A DNA stretch of 36,228 bases from Lacticaseibacillus hegangensis (GCF_003946465.1 NZ_RHOL01000028.1:1-36228), one strand, 5' to 3'. Positions 26,749 to 34,563 are shown, counted from the first letter of the stretch. The notes: generated by a model not told the origin, from the letters alone. Numbers and translations: made by a program.

Positions 26749-28080
26749 ATGGAAGCATCTAAGAGTCACAAGTTCTTAGATAAGTTTTCTGAGGTTGCCG
26801 GGCGCATTGGTAACCAGGTCCACCTCAGATCATTACGCGATGCCTTCGCCACAATCATGCCCTTATTCATTTTGGCGGGCCTTGGCACTTTAATTAACAA
26901 CGTCGTCTTCCCGTGGATCGCCACTGGGAAGACGCTGGCAAATCTGCAGACTTGGGGCACGCTGATTGCCAACGGGACGTTGAACATCGCCGGCTTGATG
27001 CTGGCGCCGGTCGTCGGCTTCATCCTGGCGCGGAATAAGGGGTATCGCAACCCGCTGACCGCGGCCGTCATTTCGCTGGCCAGTCTGGTCATCATGATGC
27101 CGATCACGACGCAGATGACGCCGGTCGGCAAGACCGCCGCAGTTAACGTCACGGGTGGTTTGAGCTTTGCTAACCTGGGGACCACCGGCATGTTTGCCGG
27201 CATCATCATTGGGCTACTTGCCACCGAGCTCTTCATTCGTCTGAGCAATATCAAGCGCCTGCAGATCCATCTGGGCGACCAGATCCCGCCGGCCGTGGGG
27301 GATTCATTCAACTCCCTGATCCCGGCTTTGATCACGCTCAGCTGTTTTGCCCTGATTGGGGCGCTGCTCATCGTGCTTTGGAACAGCAACCTGATTGCGC
27401 TGATCACGATGATTATCCAAGAGCCGCTGCGCCGGCTGAACACCAGCCTGCCAGGCATGCTGATCATTTACTCCTGTGGGAACTTCCTGTACACCTTGGG
27501 GATTCACCAAGCCGTTATTAACGGGACCCTACTTGATCCCGTCCTGCTGGTTAACATGGCGAAAAACACCGCGGCCTACGCGGCGCACAAGCCGATTCCT
27601 TACATCATGAGCAACACCTTCAGGGATACTTTTGGCATGATGGGCGGCACCGGGTCGACCATTGCGCTGCTGATTGCGGTCTTCCTGTTCTCAAAGGTCA
27701 AGGCGAACCGCGATGTCGCGGCCCTGTCCGTTGTCCCAGGGCTGTTCAACATCAACGAGCCGGTCATCTTCGGTTTCCCGATCGTGTTTAACATTCCAAT
27801 GATGATTCCGTTCGTGTTGAACCCGGTTATCGGCATCCTGATTGCCTACGCGGTCACGGCCATCGGCTGGATGAACCGCGTCGTGGTCATGGTGCCGTGG
27901 ACCACACCGCCGCTGATTTCAGGGTTCCTGGCCACGGCTGGGGACTGGCGAGCGGTGATTGTCCAAATTGTTATTTTGGTGATCAACATTGCCGTTTATG
28001 TGCCGTTCCTGAAGGTCAGTGAGAAAGTCACGGCCAAGCAGGCGGAGCAGGCGAAAGCGGCGCAGAACGCGCAGGCTTAA
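26749..28080 (+). CDS. PTS lactose/cellobiose-family EIIC permease
   Basis: Membrane channel of a sugar phosphotransferase system, 443 residues with around ten hydrophobic segments. Family features include a short amphipathic N-terminus (about 1-30), the GIHQAVING segment, and NINEPVIFGFPIVFNIPMMIPFVL (about 323-346), the conserved substrate-site loop of the EIIC-Cel/Lac family. No EIIA or EIIB domain is fused and none is encoded nearby, so it must borrow soluble components made elsewhere. The C-terminal tail is Lys/Ala/Gln-rich. Substrate is probably a beta-glucoside, judging from the GH1 neighbour. Confidence 0.9.
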   Translation: MEASKSHKFLDKFSEVAGRIGNQVHLRSLRDAFATIMPLFILAGLGTLINNVVFPWIATGKTLANLQTWGTLIANGTLNIAGLMLAPVVGFILARNKGYRNPLTAAVISLASLVIMMPITTQMTPVGKTAAVNVTGGLSFANLGTTGMFAGIIIGLLATELFIRLSNIKRLQIHLGDQIPPAVGDSFNSLIPALITLSCFALIGALLIVLWNSNLIALITMIIQEPLRRLNTSLPGMLIIYSCGNFLYTLGIHQAVINGTLLDPVLLVNMAKNTAAYAAHKPIPYIMSNTFRDTFGMMGGTGSTIALLIAVFLFSKVKANRDVAALSVVPGLFNINEPVIFGFPIVFNIPMMIPFVLNPVIGILIAYAVTAIGWMNRVVVMVPWTTPPLISGFLATAGDWRAVIVQIVILVINIAVYVPFLKVSEKVTAKQAEQAKAAQNAQA

Positions 28081-28098
28081 CTGCCTCGTCATCAGACA

Positions 28099-28140
28099 CC
28101 GCTCGCCCAGCAGTGCGTTACTGCCAGGCGGGCGGTTTTT
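28099..28140 (+). terminator. Terminator of the GH1-EIIC operon
   Basis: CCGCTCGCC (28099-28107) pairs with GGCGGGCGG (28127-28135), with an inner GCAGT/ACTGC extension, followed by five Ts (28136-28140). Confidence 0.88.
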
Positions 28141-28148
28141 GTGTGATA

Positions 28149-28157
28149 TGGTAAAAT
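28149..28157 (+). promoter_or_regulatory. Extended -10 promoter of the glycosyltransferase gene
   Basis: TGGTAAAAT fits TGnTAnnnT. The predicted start (about 28164) is at the CGGAGGT ribosome binding site itself, so the leader would be only about 11 bases. No -35 box is visible. Confidence 0.5.
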
Positions 28158-28174
28158 ACAGCCGGAGGTAGCTT

Positions 28175-29224
28175 ATGGCCCAACCCTTGATTTCGGTAAT
28201 TATGCCCGTGTATAACGCAGAAAAGTACTTGGCCGCCGCGCTGGATAGCCTGCTGGCTCAGGACTATCAAAATTTTGAGGCGCTGCTGATCGACGACGGC
28301 GCTGTGGACACCAGTCCAGTCATCTTGGCCGAATACGCCCGGCGCGATTCGCGCATTCGTGTGACCCGCGTGGCAAACGGCGGGCAGGCGCAGGCGCGCA
28401 CGGTCGGCCTGGCGCAGGCGCGGGGCCAGTTCATCACGTTCATGGACAGTGATGACTTAGCGCTGCCCACTTGGCTGTCCGGCATGGCTCATGCGATTGG
28501 GGCGGCCGATGTGGCCCAGGTTAACTACTACACCTACCTGGGCGCGACCAAGTCGAAGTTTACCAAACCGTTTGCGGCCAAAGCATACACTGTGCGCGGG
28601 GATGACTGCTACCGCCTGTGGCTGGAAGACAAGGATTTGCGCGGCTATCTATGGAATAAGCTGTTTCGGGCGAATCTGTTCACGCCGGCGCTGCCGGTGG
28701 CCGATTTTAATCTGATGGAAGACGCATACCTGATCGGTCAGCTGCTGCCGCGCATCACGCAGATCAACCTGGTCGATGAGCCGCTGTACTGCTACCGGCT
28801 GCACCCGGCCAGCACGGTGCACGACAAGTTCCATCAAAGCGATCTGATCGCGATTCACCAGTTGGGGGCGCTGTATCTTCAGGTGGCAGAGGCCAAGCCG
28901 GCTCTGTCGCCGGTGGCAGTGCGTAAGTATGCGGCGCTGAGTTTGTTTGTGCTCAGTAAAATGAATCCGGCCGAGCTGGTTCAAAACTGGGGTTATGTCC
29001 AGCAGTTGGGCAGCGTGTTGAGTGATTACTCGCGCGTGTTTGCTAAAGAAGTGGACGCCAAGGAGGCAAAGCGGCTGACTGCTACCAAGCCGGTCAAGCT
29101 GACCGGCAGTCTGCACGGGCGGCTGGCGGCGTGGTCTGAACTGATCGGCCTGCCGAGCACCCGCGAGGCAGATGGCGAAGTCCTGGGCGACTTCGCCCCA
29201 GATGACGCGCCGCGCAACGATTGA
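28175..29224 (+). CDS. Family 2 glycosyltransferase
   Basis: Transfers a sugar from a nucleotide-sugar, probably for cell-wall or exopolysaccharide decoration on the cytoplasmic face. The 349-residue product starts with the GT-A fold: ISVIMPVYNAEKYLAAALDSLLAQDY (about 6-31), IDDGAVDTSPVI (first acidic motif, where IDDGSxD is usual) and FITFMDSDD (DxD metal site, about 88-96). No transmembrane segment is evident. The C-terminal part (about 220-349) matches nothing I recognise. Acceptor and donor are unknown. It is a single-gene unit with a shared bidirectional terminator downstream. Confidence 0.85.
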   Translation: MAQPLISVIMPVYNAEKYLAAALDSLLAQDYQNFEALLIDDGAVDTSPVILAEYARRDSRIRVTRVANGGQAQARTVGLAQARGQFITFMDSDDLALPTWLSGMAHAIGAADVAQVNYYTYLGATKSKFTKPFAAKAYTVRGDDCYRLWLEDKDLRGYLWNKLFRANLFTPALPVADFNLMEDAYLIGQLLPRITQINLVDEPLYCYRLHPASTVHDKFHQSDLIAIHQLGALYLQVAEAKPALSPVAVRKYAALSLFVLSKMNPAELVQNWGYVQQLGSVLSDYSRVFAKEVDAKEAKRLTATKPVKLTGSLHGRLAAWSELIGLPSTREADGEVLGDFAPDDAPRND

Positions 29225-29238
29225 ATCACAAGGACGCG

Positions 29239-29271
29239 AAAAAGGCGACTGCCGAGTAGCAGCCGCCTTTT
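29239..29271. terminator. Bidirectional terminator between convergent genes
   Basis: AAAAGGCG-A-CTGC (29240-29252) pairs with GCAG-C-CGCCTTTT (29259-29271). A-rich and T-rich arms make it work in both directions, serving the glycosyltransferase gene (plus) and the metalloprotease gene (minus), whose stop codon it overlaps. Confidence 0.85.
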
Positions 29272-30001
29272 ACTTGCGCGCGTAAATCAGCTTGAGGGTG
29301 GCTAGGTCACCAGCTGACAGCGTTATTCGGCCTTGGTCCATTGGGTACATGACCGAGGTCAGGCTGTTGCTGTGGGCCAACCCCAGCGCGTGGCCGATTT
29401 CATGCAGCGCGACGGATTCCTTGACCGAAAGCTGGTAGGCGGTGTTGAATGCTGCCTTGGCATGGTTGACGCCGTGGTGGGTCAGCCGGCTGTAGACGAC
29501 CGCCGGGCCGCCTTCACCCAGTTCGATTGTGCTGCTGGAATCAGGTGTCGGCTTGGCGTACGTGCCAAACGTGATGTGATTGGCAAAAACGGTGCTGATC
29601 CCAGGCTTCAGGGTGACGATGCCCGTTTGGTTGTACACGGCGATCGCGGCTTCGAAGGTAGTACGCACTCGAGTCGGGGTGCCGGCTTCGAAGCTGTAGG
29701 TGTACGTGGGGGCCAGCGTGATGTTTTTGATCGCGTCTTCAACCGGCGTTTCAGTCGTGCTGGCGGCTGTGGGCTTGGTGGTGAGCGCCTTTTCCGCAGC
29801 GGGCTTAACGGCGCACAGGCCGAGCTTCTGCGCCGCTGTATCGGTGAGGTGCAAGGCGGCATCCGCCGTCCACACAACGGCATCGTGCAGCGTTGCCTGA
29901 GCGGTGACTTGGGTCGCGGCGGGAAGCGGACTGTCCTGACTGTACAGGCCGAAACCGGCCAAGGCGATGACGAGCAGGCTGATCAATCGTTTATGGCGCA
30001 T
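29270..30001 (-). CDS. Matrixin-like zinc metalloprotease with N-terminal signal or anchor
   Basis: Predicted extracytoplasmic protease of 243 residues. Residues 1-20 (MRHKRLISLLVIALAGFGLY) form a basic-then-hydrophobic signal or anchor. A variable Ala/Thr-rich region (about 25-95) is followed by a C-terminal metzincin domain: HEIGHALGLAH (200-210, zinc ligands H200, H204, H210, catalytic E201) and Met-turn VMYPM (217-221). These put it with the matrixins (M10A-like). No obvious cysteine-switch propeptide is seen; the only cysteine is C63. Start: ATG at 30001 after AAAGGAGGG; an upstream ATG at 30049 is in the wrong context. Substrate unknown. Confidence 0.85.
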   Translation of the reverse strand: MRHKRLISLLVIALAGFGLYSQDSPLPAATQVTAQATLHDAVVWTADAALHLTDTAAQKLGLCAVKPAAEKALTTKPTAASTTETPVEDAIKNITLAPTYTYSFEAGTPTRVRTTFEAAIAVYNQTGIVTLKPGISTVFANHITFGTYAKPTPDSSSTIELGEGGPAVVYSRLTHHGVNHAKAAFNTAYQLSVKESVALHEIGHALGLAHSNSLTSVMYPMDQGRITLSAGDLATLKLIYARK

Positions 30002-30028
30002 GGCGCTACCCTCCTTTATCAGGGCTTT

Positions 30029-30037
30029 AGCATAGCA
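30029..30037 (-). promoter_or_regulatory. Extended -10 promoter of the metalloprotease gene
   Basis: On the minus strand TGCTATGCT fits TGnTATnnT, 28 bases before the ATG. No good -35 box. Confidence 0.45.
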
Positions 30038-30114
30038 GAAAACGGCCATCTTGCGTGCCGCCGCGGTGAAAATTTAAGATTGGTATCGCTGTCAGGACAA
30101 GTTGTCAGTGATTG

Positions 30115-30153
30115 AAAAGGTGCCTCATGCCAGGCTGGCATGAAGCACCTTTT
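30115..30153. terminator. Terminator after the acetyltransferase gene
   Basis: AAAAGGTGC (30115-30123) and TCATGCC (30125-30131) pair with GGCATGA (30137-30143) and GCACCTTTT (30145-30153), interrupted by a C/A mismatch. It ends the minus-strand acetyltransferase and separates it from the protease gene downstream. Confidence 0.85.
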
Positions 30154-30763
30154 AGGCGCGTCCAGGGTCAATTTTTCGCTGCTTGAAGTAATACTCGCGG
30201 TCGTGCTCACTGATCGGGCGGGCGACTTTGCAGGGGTCGCCGTAAGCAATGACGTTGGCCGGCAGGTCATGCGTGACGATGCTGCCCGCGCCGACGACTG
30301 TGTTGGCGCCAATCGTCACCCCTGGCAGCACGGTGACGCCCGCACCAAGCCAGCAGTTTTTCCCGATGTGGACTGGGGCACTGTACTGATAGCCGTGCTG
30401 GCGCAGCGGCGGGTCAATCGGATGGCCGGTGGTGGCGATGGTGACGTTTGGCCCGAACATGGTGTGGGCCCCGACAAAAATGTGGGTGTCGTCAACTAGC
30501 GTCAGATTGAAGTTGGCGTACACGCCGTCGCCAAAGTGAACGAAGCGGCCGCCCCAGTTGGCGTGAAGGGGTGGCTCTACGTAACAGTCCTTGCCCAGCG
30601 CCGCAAACATTTGCGCGAGCAGCTGCTGGCGGCGTGCGGTTTCGTGCGGCCGGGTCTGGTTGAAGTCGTATAACAACTCAAGGGCCTGCTGTTGCTGGTA
30701 CACTAGATCTGGGTCGTTAGTCAAGTACAGCGACCCACCATGCAGTTCTGGATGATCAGTCAT
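30152..30763 (-). CDS. Maltose/galactoside O-acetyltransferase family (left-handed beta-helix)
   Basis: Acetyl-CoA-dependent acetyltransferase of 203 residues. The N-terminal Mac domain (about 5-65) is followed by hexapeptide repeats building a left-handed beta-helix: VHFGDGVYANFNLTLVDDTHIFVGAHTMFGPNVTI and IGKNCWLGAGVTVLPGVTIGANTVVGAGSIVTHD. The catalytic histidine is probably the one in TTGHPIDP. Enzymes of this LacA/Maa group acetylate sugars for detoxification; the real substrate here is unknown. Start ATG at 30763 with AAGGAG upstream. Confidence 0.88.
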   Translation of the reverse strand: MTDHPELHGGSLYLTNDPDLVYQQQQALELLYDFNQTRPHETARRQQLLAQMFAALGKDCYVEPPLHANWGGRFVHFGDGVYANFNLTLVDDTHIFVGAHTMFGPNVTIATTGHPIDPPLRQHGYQYSAPVHIGKNCWLGAGVTVLPGVTIGANTVVGAGSIVTHDLPANVIAYGDPCKVARPISEHDREYYFKQRKIDPGRA

Positions 30764-31069
30764 CGAAAGGGGGCTCCTTTTTCTCAGTCTAGGGGATGGT
30801 TTAGGCCTATTGTACGCCTCTTATCGCAGCGCGGGCGTCCGACCCAGACCACTGAATAGGTCCTTGTGATACAGTTCACTATTTTTAAATATTACAGATG
30901 GTGCAAAATAAGCGACTAATCAAGATAGAATTGGGTATGGCCAACTCGAAGAAAAGGGTTACAATAAAGTTGTGAAACGCTTACAGAAGCGGAGGCGTGA
31001 TTGCTCCGACTTTTGAACGACGGTACAGATTGTAGAAATTAGGAATACAGACAAAGTGGAGGGATTCAA
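30764..31069 (+). promoter_or_regulatory. Intergenic control region upstream of pyruvate oxidase
   Basis: No gene seen in 306 bases. Possible promoter: TTGTGA (30864-30869) with TAAATA/AAATAT (30886-30892), leaving a long leader. A second -10-like TACAAT (30960-30965) lies closer. TGTGAAACGCTTACA (about 30971-30985) resembles a CcpA cre site: the right half GCTTACA is perfect, the left half has one extra base. A small hairpin CGGAG/CTCCG follows (about 30991-31008). A TACAAT on the minus strand (30809-30814) may serve the acetyltransferase. The AGTGGAGGG site precedes the start. Confidence 0.45.
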
Positions 31070-32857
31070 ATGGTTCAAACCATTAGCGGTTCAGATGCAG
31101 TCCTCAAGGTTATCGAGTCTTGGGGCGTTGATCACGTTTACGGTTATCCTGGTGGTTCGTACGATTCCGGCATGAACGCCCTGTATAACCAGAAGGACAA
31201 GATCAAGTTTATTCAGGTGCGCCACGAGGAAGCTGGTGCTTTGGCGGCGTCGGCTGACGCCAAGTATTCTGGCAAGATCGGCGTTTGCTTCGGCTCCGCC
31301 GGCCCTGGTGCCATCCACCTGTTGAACGGCTTGTACGATGCTAAGATCGACCGGGTGCCGGTTTTGGCCATCGTTGCCCAGGTACCGTCCACCAACATGA
31401 ATATCGACTACTTCCAGGCGATGAACGAAGAGCCAGCCTTCACTGACGTGGCGGTGTTCAACCGCACCGTCATGACGGCTAAGAGCCTGCCAAAGGTGAT
31501 CGATGAAGCCATCCAACAAGCTTACGAAAAGCGCGGTGTGGCTGTGGTCACCATTCCTAAGGACTTCGGCTGGGCACAGATTCCGGATACGTATGTGTCC
31601 AATGCAAACACGCAGATCGCCCCTTACGCAATCACCCCGGACCCGGTCAAGATCGACCAGGCGGTCAAGATGATTCAGGCCGCCAAAGGGCCGGTGATTT
31701 ACTTTGGGATGGGCGCCAAGAATGCTCGCAAGCAGTTGATGAAGGTGTCTGAGAAGTTCAAGATGCCGCTGATTTCATCTGTGCTGGCCAAAGGCGTCCT
31801 GGATGAAGATTACCCGGCTTACATGGGGTCGACTGGCCGGGTCGCGCCAAAGCCTGGCGTCGAGGCCGCAATGGCCGCCGACCTGATCTTGTGGGTCGGC
31901 AATGATGTGCCGTTTGCCAGCATGTTGTTCTCGCCAAAAGCCAAGGTCATTCAGATTGATATCGAAAGCACGAAGCTGGGCAAGCGGCACCATGATGACA
32001 TCGCGATCCTGGCCGACGCGAAGGAAGCCCTCAAGGCGCTTTACAAGGCCGGCAAAGAGCGCGCTAACACGCCGCTTTACGATGCCTGCATCGCCAACAA
32101 GAAGAACTGGACCGACTGGCAGGATTCCTTCAAGGATTCGACCGAAAGTCCAGTTCGCCCAGAACCGATTTTTGACGTGCTGAACAAAGAAGCCTCTGAT
32201 CAGGCGGTCTTTGCGGTTGACGTCGGCAACACCAACATCAACTTTGAGCGGCTGATCGACATCAAGCACACGCAGAAGTGGAGCACCTCAGGTAAGTACG
32301 CGACCATGGGCTGGGGGCTGCCAGCGGCGATTTCCGCTAAGATCCTTTACCCGGAGCGCGATGTTTACGCCCTTTGCGGTGACGGTGCGTTTGCCATGAT
32401 GATCGAAGAGGTACTGACACAGTACAAGTACAAGTTGCACGTCATCAACATCGTCTTTTCAAACGAGACACTGGGCTTCATCGAAGCTGAGCAACGCGAC
32501 GACAGTCACCAGCCGCTTTCCGGCGTTGATCTGCCGGATACCGACTGGGCCAAGGTCGCAGAAGGTATGGGTGCTAAGGGCTACACGGTGCGCACCAAGG
32601 CGGAGTTCCAGGCGGCGATTGAAGACGCGAAGAACACGGACCTGCCTGTTGTGATCGACGTCAAGTTTACCCACAAGATGCCATTCACCACGCAGCACAT
32701 GTACCTAGATCCGGCTTATCAGGATCAGAAGAAGATTGCCGAGTTCGTCGAACAGTACGACGCGCAGGCACTGCGGCCGCTGCGTGACTTCTTGAAGGAA
32801 GCCAAGGCGGCGCAGGCGAGCAAGCAGGCGAAAAAGGACGCAAAAAGCGCCAAGTAA
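31070..32857 (+). CDS. Pyruvate oxidase (ThDP- and FAD-dependent)
   Basis: Converts pyruvate, phosphate and O2 to acetyl phosphate, CO2 and H2O2 in the cytoplasm. The 595-residue product is collinear with the Lactobacillus/Streptococcus Pox/SpxB family: GYPGGSYDSGMNAL (25-38), the ThDP-activating glutamate in RHEEAGALAA (51-60), the FAD-domain core (about 190-340), and the ThDP-binding motif beginning GDGAFAMMIEEVLTQYKYKLHV (about 437) and ending at FSN. The Lys/Ala-rich C-terminal tail (about 572-595) looks disordered. A cre-like site upstream suggests carbon-catabolite control. Acetolactate synthase is less likely, given the pyruvate-oxidase-like N-terminal motifs. Confidence 0.93.
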   Translation: MVQTISGSDAVLKVIESWGVDHVYGYPGGSYDSGMNALYNQKDKIKFIQVRHEEAGALAASADAKYSGKIGVCFGSAGPGAIHLLNGLYDAKIDRVPVLAIVAQVPSTNMNIDYFQAMNEEPAFTDVAVFNRTVMTAKSLPKVIDEAIQQAYEKRGVAVVTIPKDFGWAQIPDTYVSNANTQIAPYAITPDPVKIDQAVKMIQAAKGPVIYFGMGAKNARKQLMKVSEKFKMPLISSVLAKGVLDEDYPAYMGSTGRVAPKPGVEAAMAADLILWVGNDVPFASMLFSPKAKVIQIDIESTKLGKRHHDDIAILADAKEALKALYKAGKERANTPLYDACIANKKNWTDWQDSFKDSTESPVRPEPIFDVLNKEASDQAVFAVDVGNTNINFERLIDIKHTQKWSTSGKYATMGWGLPAAISAKILYPERDVYALCGDGAFAMMIEEVLTQYKYKLHVINIVFSNETLGFIEAEQRDDSHQPLSGVDLPDTDWAKVAEGMGAKGYTVRTKAEFQAAIEDAKNTDLPVVIDVKFTHKMPFTTQHMYLDPAYQDQKKIAEFVEQYDAQALRPLRDFLKEAKAAQASKQAKKDAKSAK

Positions 32858-32875
32858 GCTTGCCGGCCGTCTGGC

Positions 32876-32904
32876 GCCAACGCACGGATTGCTTGGGCGT
32901 TGGC
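32876..32904 (+). other. Hairpin after pyruvate oxidase
   Basis: GCCAACGC (32876-32883) pairs with GCGTTGGC (32897-32904), 8 bp around a 13-base loop, without a T-tract. It may protect the mRNA 3' end or assist termination. Confidence 0.4.
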
Positions 32905-32951
32905 TGCGGGCGCTGAACCCGCTGACCAAGCACTTCGCGGTGAAGCCAAGC

Positions 32952-32976
32952 AAAAAGCCCCGCCAAGCGAGGCTTT
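32952..32976 (-). terminator. Terminator of the AraC-family gene
   Basis: AAAGCC (32954-32959) pairs with GGCTTT (32971-32976), with an inner CG/CG pair. On the minus strand five Ts follow (complement of 32952-32956). It lies just past the regulator's stop codon and faces pyruvate oxidase. Confidence 0.75.
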
Positions 32977-32978
32977 GA

Positions 32979-33824
32979 TCACGGCTTGAACGCTCGGCGA
33001 TAGGCCGTTGGCGACTGGCCGAAGAAGGCTTTAAAGTGCCGGTCGAAGTTGGCCGGGTTCTTATAGCCGACTGCCAGCGCGATGTCCGCAATGCTTTGGG
33101 TCGTCAGCTCCAAGAGCTTTTTGGCCTGATTCATGCGGATAAAGCGGAGCTCTTCAGTGAATGACTTGGCATACAGCTGACGGGCCAGCCTGGAAAAGTA
33201 GTTGGGTTCGTAACCGAAGTGCGCGGCCGTGCTGGCCAGGGTGACCTTGGCCAAGTTAGTGGTCATATAGTTTAAAATGACCGCCGCCTGCCGGGTTTTC
33301 GGGGCATGGCGCAATGCCTCTTCCGGGAAAGCCGATTCGATGATCATCATCGCGTTGAAATTGCCTCGGGAGAGTTCGGTCAGCAGCAGATGACACAGCG
33401 TGCTTTTCTCGTAGCTCAGGACCGCGTCTTGCGGCTGCACTGCCTCAAGCCGCGCCAGTTGGTCGCAGTAGGCGTCGCACAGCGCGTGGTTGATGCGCCG
33501 AAAAACAATGTGTGCGTCCTCAGTGGTCGCCAGCATCGAGGCAATCAGCTCGTTGGGCCCGAAGTCCGAATCCTTTGCTAAGGCGATTTGAAACACCCGC
33601 ACGGCTAAAGCGGCTGGGGCGACTGGCAACAAGTCAGCCCCTTGACTGGCCCGGAGCAGCACAATGTCGCCCTCGCGCAGGTCAAGGGTCCGCGCAGTCA
33701 GTTTCAGCGCGCAGGCGCTTTGGCACTGCAGGATCGCAAACGGGATTCGCGTGGTCGCACTGACCGGCGTTGTTCGAATCAGCGTCAAATGTTGGGGCTC
33801 AGACCCCTGAAAAGTTTCTAACAT
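32979..33824 (-). CDS. AraC-family transcriptional regulator with cupin-like sensor domain
   Basis: Regulator of 281 residues. The N-terminal part (about 1-160) looks like the cupin-type AraC ligand domain. The C-terminal about 100 residues carry two helix-turn-helix units: VTLASTAAHFGYEPNYFSRLARQLYAKSF and QSIADIALAVGYKNPANFDRHFKAFFGQSPTAYRR, the AraC signature. It is divergent from the PAS/ApbE unit over only 64 bases and convergent with pyruvate oxidase. Control of the PAS/ApbE unit is inferred from this layout. Start ATG at 33824 after GGAGGG. Confidence 0.88.
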   Translation of the reverse strand: MLETFQGSEPQHLTLIRTTPVSATTRIPFAILQCQSACALKLTARTLDLREGDIVLLRASQGADLLPVAPAALAVRVFQIALAKDSDFGPNELIASMLATTEDAHIVFRRINHALCDAYCDQLARLEAVQPQDAVLSYEKSTLCHLLLTELSRGNFNAMMIIESAFPEEALRHAPKTRQAAVILNYMTTNLAKVTLASTAAHFGYEPNYFSRLARQLYAKSFTEELRFIRMNQAKKLLELTTQSIADIALAVGYKNPANFDRHFKAFFGQSPTAYRRAFKP

Positions 33825-33842
33825 GGCGTCCCTCCACCACTC

Positions 33843-33871
33843 AGAATAATGGAGTGCCGCAGAAGACGCAA
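33843..33871 (-). promoter_or_regulatory. Promoter of the AraC-family gene
   Basis: On the minus strand TTGCGT (complement of 33866-33871), 17-base spacer, TATTCT (complement of 33843-33848). The transcript would start right at the ribosome binding site. No equally good promoter is seen in the opposite direction for the PAS gene; AATAAT at 33845-33850 is the only -10-like word, without a -35 box. This is what an activator-dependent promoter would look like. Confidence 0.65.
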
Positions 33872-33888
33872 CTAAGGAGAAGATATCA

Positions 33889-34563
33889 ATGGCAAAACCA
33901 GAATATGACGGTGCCTACATTAACATGGAAACAGGGCGACTGTCCCTGCTTGAGGTGCAACAGATTTTTAGCACCATTCCGTTTGAAATCGATCTGATCG
34001 ATCACGACGATCACTTCAGCTGGTATTCAAACAAGCCGAACCGAGAGCACGTTCGTCACACGACGGAACTTGGCGAAAACGTGCAGGACTGCCATCCCGC
34101 TAAAGTGTGGCCGATCGTCAAAGGCATTATCGACAGCTTCAAGGACGGTTCTCGCGATTCCGTCGCCCGGCCGCTGGTCATGCACGGCCACCGCGTGCTG
34201 ATCCGCTACTACGCTCTGCGTGATGAGGATGGCAACTACCTGGGGACAATCGAGTTCACGGGCAGTGTTGAGTCGATTTTGCAGACCTACGAAAAGGGCG
34301 GCTGGTCCGATGCGTCGACTGGCGCTTCCAAGGCTGACGGGACCACCGGCCAAGACGCTGACGCTTCAACTGGCGCGTCCGAAGACACCCCGACCGCTGC
34401 CGACGCGTCAACTGGCGCCTCCGAAGAAACCGCAACACCGGATGCGTCGACTGGCGCCTCTGAAGAAACCGAAACACCGAAGGCTGATGCCTCGACTGGG
34501 GCTTCGGCAACCGGCCCTGTCGGCACAGATCCAAAGGCCGGCCCGTTCGATTACGACCTGTAA
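33889..34563 (+). CDS. PAS-domain protein with five predicted covalent-FMN sites
   Basis: 224 residues, no signal peptide or membrane segment, so cytoplasmic. Residues about 25-133 form a PAS_10-type domain like the C-terminal part of DUF438 proteins: IDLIDHDDHFSWYSNKP, GENVQDCHPAKVWPIV (62-77), VLIRYYALRDEDGNYLGTIEF (103-123). The tail (137-224) is acidic and Thr/Pro/Ala-rich with five identical DASTGAS heptads (141-147, 158-164, 172-178, 185-191, 200-206). Each fits the ApbE acceptor pattern D-x-x-(S/T)-G-A-(S/T), FMN being joined to the last Ser/Thr. The next gene, 1 base away, encodes an ApbE transferase. Inference: a cytoplasmic multi-flavin electron carrier, flavin buffer or redox sensor. 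I know of no characterised homologue. Start ATG after AAGGAGAAG. Confidence 0.85.
   Translation: MAKPEYDGAYINMETGRLSLLEVQQIFSTIPFEIDLIDHDDHFSWYSNKPNREHVRHTTELGENVQDCHPAKVWPIVKGIIDSFKDGSRDSVARPLVMHGHRVLIRYYALRDEDGNYLGTIEFTGSVESILQTYEKGGWSDASTGASKADGTTGQDADASTGASEDTPTAADASTGASEETATPDASTGASEETETPKADASTGASATGPVGTDPKAGPFDYDL
34309..34506 (+). repeat. Five in-frame DASTGAS heptad repeats
   Basis: Heptads begin at 34309, 34360, 34402, 34441 and 34486, so spacings are 17, 14, 13 and 15 codons, with acidic Glu/Asp/Thr/Pro linkers. All five peptides are identical, but codons vary at six of seven positions (Thr is always ACT). Protein-level selection or old duplication therefore fits better than recent DNA slippage. 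Confidence 0.95.

Noticed and set aside
33512-33763. Plus-strand frames inside the AraC-family gene
   Set aside because: No ribosome binding site; the AraC helix-turn-helix on the minus strand explains the coding signal.
34309-34506. Possible CRISPR array or tandem-repeat locus
   Set aside because: Repeats are in frame, only 21 bases long, diverged in DNA, with coding linkers of uneven length and no cas genes.
34287-34526. Antisense frame with its own periodic repeats over the heptad region
   Set aside because: The periodicity is the complement of the in-frame heptads; no start signal.
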